A stretch of DNA of 64,000 nt, taken from the NCBI GenBank assembly GCA_963920635.1, contig OY987305.1, forward strand, positions 506,001-570,000. The letters run 5' to 3'. The notes beneath the pieces were generated by a model, which did no database searches, had not been told where the DNA came from, and worked only from the letters and a program-made list of their open reading frames with translations. The translations under genes were made by a program, and so were the position numbers. The stretch comes from Pseudeuparius sepicola (taxonomy: Eukaryota; Arthropoda; Insecta; Coleoptera; Anthribidae). Positions 44,404 to 56,532 of the stretch are shown here, in pieces. Within the stretch, counting starts at the first letter, position 1, and each line of letters starts with the position of its first letter.

Positions 44404-45873
44404 TATACAGGGTGAGTTTTTTTCGATGACCACGATGCCCACTATGGGGATCTCGGAAACTAGCAGAGCTAGAACAAAGGTTAAATGGGGAAAGAATTGC
44501 GGTTTTGAATGCTCAATCTAATGCCCATTTTGGATTTTTTAAAAAGTTCATGGCTCACTAGATATTTTAAAAAGAGTGATTTTTTCCTATTTCATCATAT
44601 CTCTGTAGCTCCCTTATTTCTGATTATACAGAAAAACTGTAAAGACAAAAATTTTAGTGGGCTTAATAAGATAATCTAATCCATTTTTTTATGTTGTTTG
44701 TGATTTTTGAGATATGACATAAACTTGTGTTTTTTAAATGTTAATCATAGTTGGCTGTGGCCTTATCAAATCGGCCATTTTTTGAGGTGTCCAAAGATAT
44801 AATACTCGGCATAGTTATTATAAAAATAAAAGAGCTATGGCTAATTTTCTGATTTTTTTTTAATTTTCACATAGTCAGCCATGGAATATTTTCATAATTA
44901 CATTCTATTTTATAATAAGACATACTTCAAACTCTCAAATATTTTATTTTTAGCTGGTAACAAAATGTAACAAAATAAAATAAAAATTATCATGATGGAG
45001 CTCCACCACATAATTATTTGCCAGTAAGAAATTACCTAAATTATCTCCATCCAAATAGTTTGATAGGGAGAAATAGGCCTATTTCCTGGCCGCCCCAATC
45101 CCCCGATTTGTCTGTTTTGGATTTCTTTTTGTGGCGAATAGTACAAAATAAAGTATGAGACATTTGATGAATTAAGAGCAGCTGTTTTGGAAGCAATTGC
45201 CAGTATTGACAGGCGCTCTCTAAGAAAGGCGACAAACTCAGTTTTAAAAAGATGCAATATTTGCATAAATAATAATGGTGGATTGTTTGAACATCTTTTT
45301 TTAATTTTTGTTTTATTTTGTTACATTTTGTTACCAGCTAAAAAGAAAATATTAGAAAGTTTAAAGTATGTCTAATTATAAAATAGAACGTAATTATGAA
45401 AATATTCCACGGTTGACTATGTGAAAATTAAAAAAAAAAAACAGAAAATTAGCCATAGCTTTTTTATTTTTTATAATAACTATGCCGAATATTATCCTTA
45501 CACAGCTCAAAAAATGGCCGATTTTATAAGGCCACAGCCAACTATGATTTACATTTAAAAAAATACAAGTTTATGTCATATCTCAAAAATCAAAAACAAC
45601 ATAAAAATTGGATCAGATTATCTTATGAAGCCCAAAATTATCTACAATTTTTGTCTCAACAGTTTTTCTGTATAATCAGAAATAACGGAGCTATAGAGAT
45701 CTGATGAAATAGCAAAAAATCACTCTTTTCAAAATATCTAGTGAGCCAATCCAAAAGGGGCATTAGATTAAGCATTCAAAACTGCAATTCTTTCTCCATT
45801 TATTTAACCTTTGTTCTAGCTCTGCTAGTTTCCGAGATCCCCACAGTGGGCATCGAAAAAAACTCACCCTGTA
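44404..45873 (+). mobile_element. mariner-derived fold-back family D, copy 3 (complete ends)
   Basis: Ends TACAGGGTGAGTTTTTTTCG and its complement define 1.47 kb with TA borders. Arms of about 550 bp are inverted copies; a mariner C-terminal remnant lies between them. Copies 1 (36883-38236), 2 (39158-39829) and a fragment at 58648-58886 belong to the same family. Confidence 0.88.
45063..45300 (+). pseudogene. mariner transposase C-terminus in family D copy 3
   Basis: 45063-45136 encodes IGRNRPISWPPQSPDLSVLD then FFLW. After a frame change, 45154-45300 encodes YETFDELRAAVLEAIASIDR and onward to NICINNNGGLFEH. It contains the third catalytic Asp only. The TIR-to-coding arrangement shows how the family arose: a mariner kept its ends and C-terminus while an arm duplicated in inverse. 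Confidence 0.85.
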
Positions 45874-47211
45874 TACTGTATACATAAACAGTAACTTGTT
45901 AAACAAGTTATTAGGGTTGCAGTCAGGAAAGGTTTAAGGCCTTAAAAGAACACTCTTGTTTGAAAAGTCAAGCTTTCGGAAAGTTAGAAAAAGAAGAATT
46001 GTTGTTGTATTGTATTTATTGTTATCGAAACAATAAGCTCCGGTCACTTGTTGATAAATTATGAACAATGTGATGCTAAGAAAACATTAATACTCTAGTA
46101 AGATATTCGTTGTTTAATAATTTTCCCTCGTAAGAAAAGGGTATACATATACATGGTGTATTTCACGACCTCTTGATTGCTTACATGATTGATGACAAGG
46201 GATATGGCCCTATGTCGGGGATCGTACGAATAAGGGTAACTTATACAGTGCCCCCAAAAAGATTTCCTACTACATAAAACAAAACTTTTCTGACCTGACA
46301 TTTTGAACACATCGTTATGATTCAAACGATAGAACATCATAAAATAAGACTACCTAGTTTTTTTCAATGCTAAATAACTATATATAGTTATCTAACTCCC
46401 CAAACTTTTTCAATTAATTCCCCATTTCTAACCGAATGGGAGACATACAAACAAATCTTTCGTCGGGTCAGTTTTTATTTGGGCTTGCCGGAAATATCAG
46501 TCTCACCTTCTTCAAAGTTTTTCCGTCGGTCTTTCTTTATATCAAATCTAATAACCCTCCGTCCTTTTACTTTGGCATTCGTAGATTCGTGTAAAATTCT
46601 CTACACATGTAGGTACTCGTCGAATTTGCAGAAGGAAAACGTTTTTAAAGAGAACATAACGTCGATTTTTTAGGCCACGGTATAACAGAGATGTTGGGCT
46701 GAAGTATTATCGGACGTACGCACAGATTAAATTATTATTACGTTAGAGGGTTCGCTAAGAGCCGATTTCCCTCGGCATCGGTTTTTCTATCAAGTATTAA
46801 AGTCTCTATACTGTCGAAAACAACATATTTACAGTTTCTTGTACTGGCACCAACTTTGGTTGGAAGGATAGATGTAGGTTACCAACGCTGTTTTTTAAAC
46901 GTATGTATGCACATTAATAATTGGCTTGCGGTAATTTGCTTTTCGAATAACCACTAGAGATACGGACGTGAATATAGTGGAGATCTCTTGACGTGCCTGC
47001 AACTGAATAAGTGACTTCTCTTGGTTTTGTGCTACGCTCGTCAAAATGAAATCAGTGTAAAGTTATATTTCCAGAGCGACGTATCGTTTTAATTAATTTT
47101 ATATATGACGCTTTAATTGCGTGCTCAACCTTAGCACTTTTATAAGATGACGCGTTAACGTATTTATGTTAAAAACGTACATCATGACAATAACCATGTC
47201 TTTAGTTGTTG
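45874..47211. other. non-coding, nothing recognised
   Basis: Mixed sequence without TE ends. Short ORFs (46095-46340 -, 46479-46673 +) have no familiar motif. Confidence 0.35.
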
Positions 47212-49018
47212 TACAGCGTGTCCAAATTAGTTTGTCCTACCCCCTGGATCTCAGGAACCGTAAGAGATACGAAAAAAACTTGAATACAAAAGTTGTAAGG
47301 TTGGCAGTGGACGTAACCTCTCTTTTATTTTCACATATACAGGGCGATTCGTATTTGCAGGACAAAAAGAAAATATTTAGATTTTGACAATTGCATTAAT
47401 CCTTTGGAACATTTGCATTCTCCATGAAATTTGCTACAGAACCGTTTTTTGTTTTGTATTTTGGATGCAGCGTTGCCAAGATACCGAATTTTTCTTGGAA
47501 TTTAGGGACTTCGTGGAGGTTATGGAAACTGAATGCTGAATCTTTATTTTAATAGATACCAAAGATATATTTTAGCCGAAGTATGACAGCAGAACCGTGT
47601 GTGGTGTGGTATGTCGAAATAGGTTTTTGCATATTCAGTGTGTTCATAACAGGCTCTCAAAATCAGAGAATGTCACTTATTTTTTTCAAATGGGATGACC
47701 CATATTTCTATAGTTTGTTGGATGCCGGCGTCCAAGCCCCACATTTTATGTAAATAACATTCTATACCAAAAACTACCCGTTTTCGAGATATTTGGTATT
47801 TAAGAAAATTTCTTTGCATTTTTCATTCAGGTGAGAAGGTTTTATCAAGCAAGCCATAACTATTTTTCCAGACAGTGGCAGAAATAATTGTCATTTTAGA
47901 TAATACGGGAAATAAAATTCCTATACCTGTATACAGTATGTCCACGGATAGACATCCCAAGAGGACAAATGGACCAAAAATTTCATTTTTCGACAAAAAG
48001 TCATTCTTGATAAAAGTTTCTGCTTCTCGAGAAAATATGGTCCACGAAGAGAATTTTCGATTTTTTTATACAGGGTGTCCAAAAAATACAAAAAATGAAA
48101 TACGATCAAGAATAAACTGCCTTTATTTTTAAAAATATCAAAACTTGTACTTAGAAAAGTTGTTTAGAATTAAAGGATGTGTCCGATTGTCACTTTTCAA
48201 ACAAGTCAGACAACTCCGATTTTTTTAATTACCAAGTGTGAAATTCCTCTGTTTTTAAAAATATCAAAAATATTTATTTAGAAAAGTTGTTTAGAATGAA
48301 AAGACGTGTCTGATTGTAACTTTTTAAGCAAATCGGACGACTTTAATTTAAATGGGTAAAAAATTTAGACGGCGGATTTGCTTCAAAAATTACCCTCCGA
48401 CACGTCTTTTAATTCTAAACAACTTTTCTAAATAAATATTTTTGATATTTTTAAAAACAAAGGAATTTCACACTTGTAAATCAAAAAAATCGGAGTTTTT
48501 TATGGATAAAATATGGGTCATTCAATTTGAAAAAAAATAAGTTATTGCTGTTTGAAATTATCTGATTTTGAGAGCCTGTTATGAACACACTGTATATGCA
48601 AAAACCAATTTCGACATATCACACCACACACAGTTGTGCTGTCATACTTCGGCTAAAATATATCTTTGATATCTATTAAAATAAAGATACAGCATTCAGT
48701 TTCCTTAACCTCCACGAAGTCCCTAAATTCCAAGAAAAATTCGATATCTTGGCAACGCTGCATCCAAAATACAAAACAAAAAAACGGTTCTGTAGCAAAT
48801 TTCATGGCGAATGCAAATATTCCAAAGGATTAACGCAATTGTCAAAAAAATCTAAATATTTTATTTTTGTCCTGCAAATACGAATCGCCCTGTATATGTG
48901 AAAATAAAAGAGAGGTTACGTCCACTGCCAACCTTACAACTTTTGTATTCAAGTTTTTTTCGTATCTCTAACGGTTCCTGAGATCCAGGGGGTAGAACAA
49001 ACTATTTGGGACACGCTA
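47212..49018. mobile_element. 1.8-kb palindromic MITE (TACAGCGTGTCCAAATTAG ends)
   Basis: Left end TACAGCGTGTCCAAATTAGT, right end inverted TAGCGTGTCCCAAATAGTTT; the arms are complementary over about 700 bp (for example CCCCCTGGATCTCAGGAACC; CTTCGTGGAGGTTATGGAAA-like). The inner part has a second inverted unit around 48120-48480 (GAAAAGTTGTTTAGAAT) and an inserted TACAGTATGTCCACGGATAG end at 47935 without a partner. Confidence 0.85.
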
Positions 49019-49650
49019 TTTTCCATTTTCTTGGCCCTCGATTCAAATATTCGTAGCCGGCAAGCGACAATTTTACGTTATTATAAGGTTTCAACGTCCC
49101 TATCGACGAGTCGCCGCTGACTGTACAAGAAATCCCATCGACCTGATGATTCGAACTTTGTATCGTCCTGCTGTAAGCCAATTTATCGGACTGTCAAATC
49201 GCCAACGATAGATACTGGAGGCCGCTCTCTCATCGTAACTTATGACGCGATCGGACTTATTCGGCTTCTTGTCTGTTTCATTCTGCCGATGTCCGAACTG
49301 GCTACCATTAAAGGCGAGAGCCGAACATTTTTAGCGAATTCGGCGAGCTAATTTTTTCCTTGTAAACACGCCGGCCGAGACTGCACGTACAGATAAAATC
49401 GATTCCGCCCTTCTTTGTGGAAATATCTAAAGTAGACGCGTATAATTTTAAAGTTGGTCGGGGAAATTTATGTGCGGCCAATAAATGAAGCGTCCAATTC
49501 GGGGAATTCACCTCGTGCTCGATAACAATGTCAAATTTCGTAAATGAAGTTACCCGCAACCGCTTCTAAAGGTTTGTTATTTCGTATTTTGAATATATGC
49601 ACATTCGTATAGAGATGCTAGTATTTTGTTTTATCAGATATGATACGATA
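49019..49650. other. non-coding, GC-richer, probably host DNA
   Basis: Not repeated in the window and richer in CpG than its surroundings. The minus ORF 49308-49559 has no familiar motif. Confidence 0.4.
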
Positions 49651-50885
49651 ATATTATGATTATATACGATAATATACAATGATATACGATAATATACGAT
49701 AGTGTACGATGACATACTGTAACATACTATACTATACGATACCAAAGTTTACAGAATAAAATAGTATTCTGTAAACTTTGACGATACTATAAGATAATAA
49801 AACAGTATGGTCATTTAATGGTGCAACATATGGGAATTTTTTTATTAACTGCACAATGAAAATACAAATATTCCCGAAAGTTGGTGCATGTTCGATAATC
49901 ATATTAAGCGCACTTAGAATGGTTGCAAGACAAACAGCATACAGGGTAGGTCAAAAAATATAAAAATCGTAGAAGAGTAAAGTACCCTTATTTAAGAAAA
50001 TTCAGCAAAATGTTATTAAGAAAAGTTGTCTAGAAATAAAAGTTATGCCTAAATACCAAAACATGGCCTCCTAAGAAAAAGAAATATATATTTTTTAAAA
50101 CATTAATAATTTCCTAAAAAAAATTGTTTTAATATTCACCCTAAACAATTTCATAAATCAATCAAAATTATATCAATTTCGCATAACTTTGTTCAAATTC
50201 AAGTATAAATTTGTAAAATTAACTTAGATTTTTAATTTTTTAGGGAATCATATTATAAACTTCATGTTTGTTGCAACGATATTAAACAAAACTTTAAAAT
50301 TTCGCAAAAATTCTTCTGAACAAGGTAAAATATTAGTAATGATAATGTGTATATTAAAAAACTCACATTTAAGGTGCAAAATTTTTATTTTAAATATGTA
50401 TTAAGAAACTGTGGAAATTAATTGACGAATTTTTTTTCTTAGGAGGTTATACTTTTGGTATTTAGGCATAGCTTTCAATTATAAACAACTTTTCTTAATA
50501 ACCTTTTGCTGAATTTTTTGAAATAAGGGTACTTTACTCTTGTGTAATTTTTATATTGTTTGACCTACCCTGTATGCTGTTTAACTTGCAACCATTCTAA
50601 GTGCACCTAATATGATTACTGAACATGCGTCAACGTTCGGCAATGTCTGTATTTTGGTTGTGCAATTAATAAAAAAAAGTCCCATATGTTGCACACTTAA
50701 ATGACCAATGACCACACTGTATACGATAATATACGGTACTATACGATAATATACGATACTATACGATAATATACGATAGTATACGATAATGTACGATAAT
50801 ATACGATAATATACGATACTATACGATATTATACGATAATATACAATAATATACGGTATAATATACGGTAATATACGATAAGATT
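49651..50885. repeat. (ATACGATAAT)n satellite tract, split by a MITE
   Basis: Degenerate tandem units ATACGATAAT / ATACGATACT occupy about 49651-49801 and 50722-50885. The interval between them is MITE A copy 4. The tract therefore predates the MITE insertion. Confidence 0.85.
49802..50721. mobile_element. MITE family A, copy 4
   Basis: Ends ACAGTATGGTCATTTAATGG and GACCACACTGTA; same internal order as copies 1-3 (ACAGGGTAGGTCAA, CATGTTTGTTGCAACG, CTTAGGAGG). Palindromic. Inserted within the ATACGATAAT satellite. Confidence 0.82.
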
Positions 50886-51549
50886 CAAATTAGCCCAAGT
50901 TGACCCCGAAGTATGAATGCTCGGGAGGCGCCGCGGCAAAAATTTGAATGCAAATGACGCGTCAAGAAGTGAGGTTAAGTTCCGGAGTAATTGGCAATGA
51001 AACTAATTGGGGGACCATTTTAAATTTGAACTCCATCCACGTGGCTAAGCGGGCATAGGGGGGGGGGGGGTAAGAAGATGAACTTTGACCCCCGCCGCTA
51101 CACCCTGGGGAGGTGCATTAATATGCGCCTCAGCGAGCCACCAGCTGCAAACTTTTTTAACTACCTACTAGAATTCATTAGGAATTCGCTTCGGATAAAA
51201 GTAAGGTATTTCTACGTTTCGTTTCGCTAAGGGCAACCCAAAAGCATTTCTCGACAGACGTAAGCCATATAAATATATAATTTGCTATTGACCTGCCGCA
51301 GCATCTAATTATCGAACTTGGGACGTCGAGGTCGCTTTCAATAATAATTGTCTGGCTAATTGGTTTTACCGTTGACGGCAAGTGCAACGTAATGAATAGT
51401 TAGAATTCGAAGTGGCCGGCGCAGTAAGTTCTACAAATTGAACCCGTTGTAACTGGATTGGCACTCCTCAATTAGTTCGTTTAAAAGTTACAAGGCGCAG
51501 TGTAAAATCGAGTACAATCCTACGATTTCGATAAAAAGGTAGGTACCAT
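50886..51549. other. non-coding, probably host DNA; G11-type run
   Basis: GC-richer single-copy-looking sequence with a long G run at about 51058-51070. The minus ORF 51178-51387 has no familiar motif. Confidence 0.4.
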
Positions 51550-51793
51550 CACGATACACTTACCCACTTACCCACAGTATGTCACTAACGAATCCGAAAA
51601 CAAGGCAACTATATGCGCATCTACGTCAGTTGCGAATCACGAATTGTAAATAATGCATGGTGTCTTCGGTTGTGTTTTACAGTTTAACGTGTCAAGAAAA
51701 AAGTGTAAACAACTGACTGATCGTCAGTCCAGCTCGACAGTGCTTTGAAATAGGCCAAAAATGCCGGGATGTGCAGTCAGCGTATGTCCAAAT

Positions 51794-52474
51794 TAAAGGG
51801 CGGAATATATGCAAATTGCATAGATATGCATTTTTTACATATTTTATTGAATTTCGCAAAACATTGCATATTTATGGAAAAACTATATTTTTTTGCATAT
51901 TTGCATGTTTTTCCTATATTTATTTATAGATACAAGATATAACCAAAATTATGAGAGCCCAAATTAGATGCTATTTTAGAAAATAATGAAGGGTTCAAAT
52001 CTTTAATGGCAGTAAAGAGTAGGTATTTTTGATGCTAATCATCCAACGAAGTTGCACCTTGGCCTTATACTTTACTACCCAAATTAAAATATTGTCCTAT
52101 TAAATCGGTAGATGATGAGAAAAGCTTTTCTATATATAAACATATTTTTACCGACAGAAGGCAAATATTTTTATTGGAAAACTTTGAAAGTATTTAATCA
52201 TAAATTCCTACTATACAATTTCAAATTAAAATGTTATTCTAATTCTGCTTTAATATAGGTATTTAACGAGGTGTTTTATGTATTTGTTTTCCTTTAATTT
52301 TTCTTAAAATAAACCTTTTCTCTAAAATCAGTTTTGGTGTTTCACATGTAAAATAAATGCATATTATTGCATATTTGGCCAAATAAATGCATATTATTGC
52401 ATATTTTAAATAAAAATGATGCATATATATGCGCATATTTCGAGTGAAATTAAATGCATATATTCCGCCCTTTA
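51794..52474 (+). mobile_element. 681-bp hAT element with perfect 8-bp TSD
   Basis: TIR TAAAGGGCGGAATATATGCA at both ends and a perfect TSD GTCCAAAT at 51786-51793 and 52475-52482. Subterminal TGCATAT repeats abound. It retains a short hAT C-terminal coding remnant, so it is an internal-deletion derivative. Confidence 0.93.
52085..52197 (+). pseudogene. hAT transposase C-terminal remnant
   Basis: The frame LKYCPIKSVDDEKSFSIYKH is followed by IFTDRRQIFLLENFESI and a TAA. It matches the hAT dimerisation region, where a proline-containing loop precedes the conserved ERSFS motif (here EKSFS) and a helix with LLxEN. Only about 37 residues remain. Confidence 0.78.
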
Positions 52475-53345
52475 GTCCAAATAATAATAGAAACAGTAAG
52501 GGAACGGAAATTAAGTATTATAGATTTCCGGAGGACAATAATCTGGAAAGGAAACAGATTATTTATAGAACAGAGCATTAAAAATAGGGGACTCAACAGA
52601 GTTTATGCCTGGTTTATATAGCAAATAAAATAGAATGTGCAATAAAAAATTAGCCTTGTATGGTTAAAGGGAATCATTACTTGATCCCTATTTTACTCAC
52701 TATTTTTTATTATGTTGTTTTGTTTGTTGTTTAACTATAAACTAAGCATTAGTTGTGCAGGTTGTGCTTGTGTCGAGGCTTGTGTGCATTAATTGGTAAA
52801 TAAGGCTTTAATTGACGTAAACCGACATAAACACTGGAAGGAAAAAGTTATATTTTTGGTAAGGCTTTGAATTTTATTTAGTAAAATACTTTTTTTCGAT
52901 GGAGAGTTTGTGTCGATAGAAGCCAAAACTTAGTTCAAATGTATTATTTAGATACCTATATATGATATTTTTTTATTGTCTACCAATATACGGTCTTTTA
53001 AAAGAAAAATCCTGTTAATTTAACAAAAGATATACATCAATTTTATTTGCATGCATACAATTAGCTAAAACGCAAAGAAAACAAATTATTTGTAAAATTA
53101 TAATTATCAAATTAAATGTGTTTTTCATCAACAGAATATTCATTCATTTATCTAGTAATATATTCTACATATTTTTAACAACATTTATTTAAAAGAAAAC
53201 GTTTAAAATAAGCAAAAACCCATAAGAAAAGTATCTATTGCTGTGTAAAACATATGGATTCGGATTCGCAACTGACGTTACAAAGTGCGACAGAGATAGG
53301 CATATGGATGCGCAATGACATACCGTGGGTAATAAGTGTATCGTG

Positions 53346-54016
53346 TATCGTGGGCGCCATCTATCAGAGAGTAGCGGTAACTGCGGTCGAATTCGCGCCT
53401 GCGCAGCCGGCTAGGCAAGGCTCCGTGTGGTATTATCACCGCTCATGTTAAATTAAGCTGTTTAAAAATGCACGGCGGAATTGTATGCTTTGCCTTTAAG
53501 TTATTCAGCATATTTGCTTGCTTTACCTGTTGTATTTGCTCGCAAACACGTACCGATCGTATTGTTCCCTCTAGCCTCCAACGTTCCGTTTCAGACGAAA
53601 TAACGCGTAATTAATTCATTTACGTGGCGTAAAATATTTTCAATTTACGAACCAAATAAAATGTTAACTGTCGACGTAGACGTATGTGGCGGAGGAATCG
53701 GAATGTAAATCGCGGAGCGTGCGGTTTTATTGCGAAAAAATGAATCGAACACCAATCTAGGAGAAAAACAGGGCTCGGCTGCATGCACTGAAATATCGTG
53801 AATCGGGATAGAGGTCAAAGCCGCGCTCCGACTTGCGCGACAAAACATTTGCATTTAAGTGCTGTCAGCAGTTTTTAATTCCCAATTTAGTGTATGTCCA
53901 CTAGGCCGGTATTTTATTCGTTTTTCGCAGGCGCCGCGAGTTTTCACAGATCCATAATATTTTATACTATCACAATTCGAAACTACGACCGTTAACTGAA
54001 GTTACCTATAACTTGT
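53346..54016. other. non-coding, probably host DNA
   Basis: Mixed composition, GC-richer around 53340-53450 and 53650-53950; not repeated in the window. ORFs at 53254-53451 and 53645-53854 show no familiar motif. Confidence 0.4.
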
Positions 54017-54313
54017 CCACACATACATACACATACATACAGACATACATACATGCATACATACATACATACATATATACATACATATATATACATATAC
54101 ATACATATACATACATATACATACATATACATACATATACATACATATACATACATATACATACATATACATACATATACATACATATACATACATATAC
54201 ATACATATACATACATATACATACATATACATACATATACATACATATACATACATATACATACATATACATACATATACATACATATGCATACATATAC
54301 ATACATATATATA
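54017..54313. repeat. (ACATACATAT)n microsatellite
   Basis: About 25 near-perfect copies of a 10-bp unit CATACATATA, with a less regular (CATA)n start. Long repetitive ORFs on both strands (Tyr/Ile/His or Met/Tyr/Cys repeats) are artefacts of it. Confidence 0.95.
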
Positions 54314-54318
54314 CTTAT

Positions 54319-55860
54319 TAAGGGTGGCCCACCACGAACTGCATCGATCTATATATGGAAAACTAAAAGTAGGAAAATTCTGAATATTTGGCACCTCACC
54401 AATGAAGATGGGCGCTGCTCAACTAAAATATTTTGGTGAATCTGTCACTTCCGGTTATACCGGAAGTCGATATCAACTTTCTTATCTCAAATGGAACACC
54501 CTGTATATTATTCTATTTTTGGCTTCTAAGCGTCCTTTTGGAACAAAAACATGCAACATGTCCTATGTCTAAATCCAACCGTTTTTGAGATACTTCCATT
54601 TTTCCGAAAAAAATTACAGATGCAGACCTAAAGTCGATTAGCAATTTATACGAGGAAACCGCGAAATTTCAAAACGAATTTCTGGCATCGTGTAACAGAA
54701 GGCCTGACCTAGTGACCTCTGCTGAGAAATAAATCCGTTCTTATACAGGGTGTTCACAAAATATGAATAAATATTACATTCACAATGTGCTAAAATCTCG
54801 AAATTTTCAAATGGAAACCCCCATTTTTTAATGCGATCTTATTCACCACTAAAAATGATGACAACTTTGTGTAAGGTTTCCTATACCTAAATGCAGTAAT
54901 TTTCGATTAATTTACGAAAAACCCACATTTCGCCCATAAAATGCGGGGTTTGCTTAACGCTTGGAAAATCATATTAGCCGTGGACGATGAAAAGATAATC
55001 GCGGCTGAGGAAATGTCACTTGGTTTATAAATTATTGTCAACAATAATGCCGGCGCGCTTAAATTACACAAACGAAGATTATTTAAATTTGTTTATTATC
55101 TACGGGGAATGCAACAAAGTAATATCAAGAACGTGCGATACATAATCTTATTTTGTGTAATTTAAGCGCGCCGGCATTATTGTTGACAATAATTTATAAA
55201 CCAAGTGACATTTCCTCAGCCGCGATTGTCTTTTCAACGTCCACGGCTAATATGATTTTTCAAGCGTTAAGCAAACCCCGCATTTTATGGGCGAAAAGTG
55301 GGTTTTTCGTAAATTAATCGAAAAATTACTGCATTTATGTATAGGAAACCTTACACAAAGTTGTCATCATTTTTAGTGGTGAATAAAATCGCATTAAAAA
55401 AAATGGGGGTTTCCATTTGAAAATTTCGAGATTTAAGCACATTTTGAATGTAATTTTTATTCATATCTTGTGAACACCCTGTATAAGAACGGATTTATTT
55501 CTCAGCAGAGATCACTAGGTCAGGGCTTCTGTTACACGATGCCAAAAATTCGTTTTGAAATTTCGCGGTTTCCTCGTATAAATTGCTAATTGACTTTAGG
55601 TCTGCATCTGTAATTTTTTTCGGAAAAATGCAAATATCTCAAAAACGGTTGGATTTAGACATAGGACATGTTGCATGTTTTTGTTCCAAAATGATGCCTA
55701 GAATTCAAAAATGCATTGATATACAGAGTGTTCCACTTGAAATAAGAAAGTTGATATCGACTTTCGGTACAACTGGAAGTGTAAGGTGCCAAATTTTCAG
55801 AATTTTCTTACTTTTAGTTTTCCATATAGATCGATGCAGTTCGTGGTGGGCCACCCTGTA
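54319..55860. mobile_element. 1.5-kb palindromic MITE complex, nested
   Basis: Outer arms AGGGTGGCCCACCACGAACT and complement (GTGGGCCACCCTGTA, ending 55860). The left terminal TACA is missing, eroded against the microsatellite. A second, outward-facing pair of ends (AACACCCTGTATA near 54487; TATACAGAGTGTTCC near 55722) and the inner MITE at 54744 show layered insertion, with the whole remaining self-complementary. Confidence 0.82.
54744..55483. mobile_element. inner palindromic MITE, TIR TACAGGGTGTTCACAA
   Basis: Ends TACAGGGTGTTCACAAAATA and its complement; arms with GCCGTGGACG, GCGCGCTTAAATTACACAAA and TTATTGTTGACAATAATT centre-proximal blocks. Non-coding. Confidence 0.85.
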
Positions 55861-55876
55861 TACGTACGTTCGTGCG

Positions 55877-56051
55877 TACAGGGTTATTCATATAACTTCT
55901 TTGCAAGCATAGTTCGAAAATCGAGAAATATACAGGATGTTCCATCTAAAAAACATAAGTTTGGTCTATATACAATTTCATATTTACATTTTTTCCAAAA
56001 TTAAAAACAATAAAGTTAAGGGGCTTAGAACGTTATGTGGATAACCCTGTA
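55877..56051. mobile_element. MITE family C, copy 3 (short)
   Basis: 175 bp with ends TACAGGGTTATTCATATAAC and GGATAACCCTGTA. It keeps the TCGAAAATCGAGAAATATAC and ATAAGTTTGGTCT blocks of the larger copy at 19305-21485. Confidence 0.85.
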
Positions 56052-56410
56052 CAAAAAAAATCATTTTCAGGCGCCTGCGACATCGAGTTCCCATATACTG
56101 ATGCACGGGCGTAGCCAAGGGGGGGGTTTCGGGGGTTCAAACCCCCCCCCGAAATAAGCAAAATATTACCTAATATTATACCGAAAAAATACGAGGAGTG
56201 AAGAGTTAAATTATTATTACGTTTGAATATATGTAGTAATAGTAGCGCCTAGCGCCATCTTTTGACGAGAGGCAGACGCAGTTGCAGCCGAACTATTTTG
56301 TATTGTAGGGACACTTTGCGTTGTTTCTCGATTATTCGCCACGCCCCTCGGTCGAAATGAGCGGAACTTTGTGGAAGTTCGTGGAAGTTTCTGGACGGCT
56401 ACTGGGCTGC

Positions 56411-56418
56411 TATATAAG
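56411..56418 (+). promoter_or_regulatory. TATA-box candidate of the hAT element
   Basis: TATATAAG in a GC-rich context, followed after 38 bp by GCAGTATTG (56448-56456), an arthropod-initiator-like CAGT. Spacing is slightly long for a TATA/Inr pair. A GTAAGTGAG donor-like site at about 56527 could end a non-coding first exon. Confidence 0.45.
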
Positions 56419-56532
56419 CGGCGCCGCGGCGCGTGACCGCGCTTACGGCAGTATTGTTCCATGCGAACTCGAAGCGAATAAAAGTGAAAAGTGGTGAACG
56501 AATAGTGAAGAGAATTAAGTGTACCGTGTAAG

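Larger units (their letters stand above)
51761..52600 (+). pseudogene. THAP first exon split by a hAT insertion
   Basis: MPGCAVSVCPN is encoded from 51761, with both leading zinc-ligand Cys residues (positions 4 and 9). The frame is then interrupted at 51794 by the hAT element and resumes after 52482 with NNRNSKGTEIKYYRFPED. The donor GTAAGG of copy 1 is GAAAGG here, so splicing would be lost too. Confidence 0.75.
51550..53345 (+). mobile_element. P/THAP-type transposon, copy 2, interrupted by a hAT element
   Basis: Left TIR CACGATACACTTACCCACTT with a small duplication of TTACCCAC, right TIR ending GTAATAAGTGTATCGTG. The sequence is colinear with copy 1 (33561-34720) outside a 681-bp hAT insertion. 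No TSD is recognisable for this copy. Removing the insertion leaves about 1.1 kb, the same size as copy 1, so both are the same deletion derivative. Confidence 0.8.

Noticed and set aside
53992..54439. Long ORFs on both strands (up to 130 codons)
   Set aside because: They translate a 10-bp microsatellite into Tyr/Ile/His or Met/Tyr/Cys repeats in every frame; no gene.
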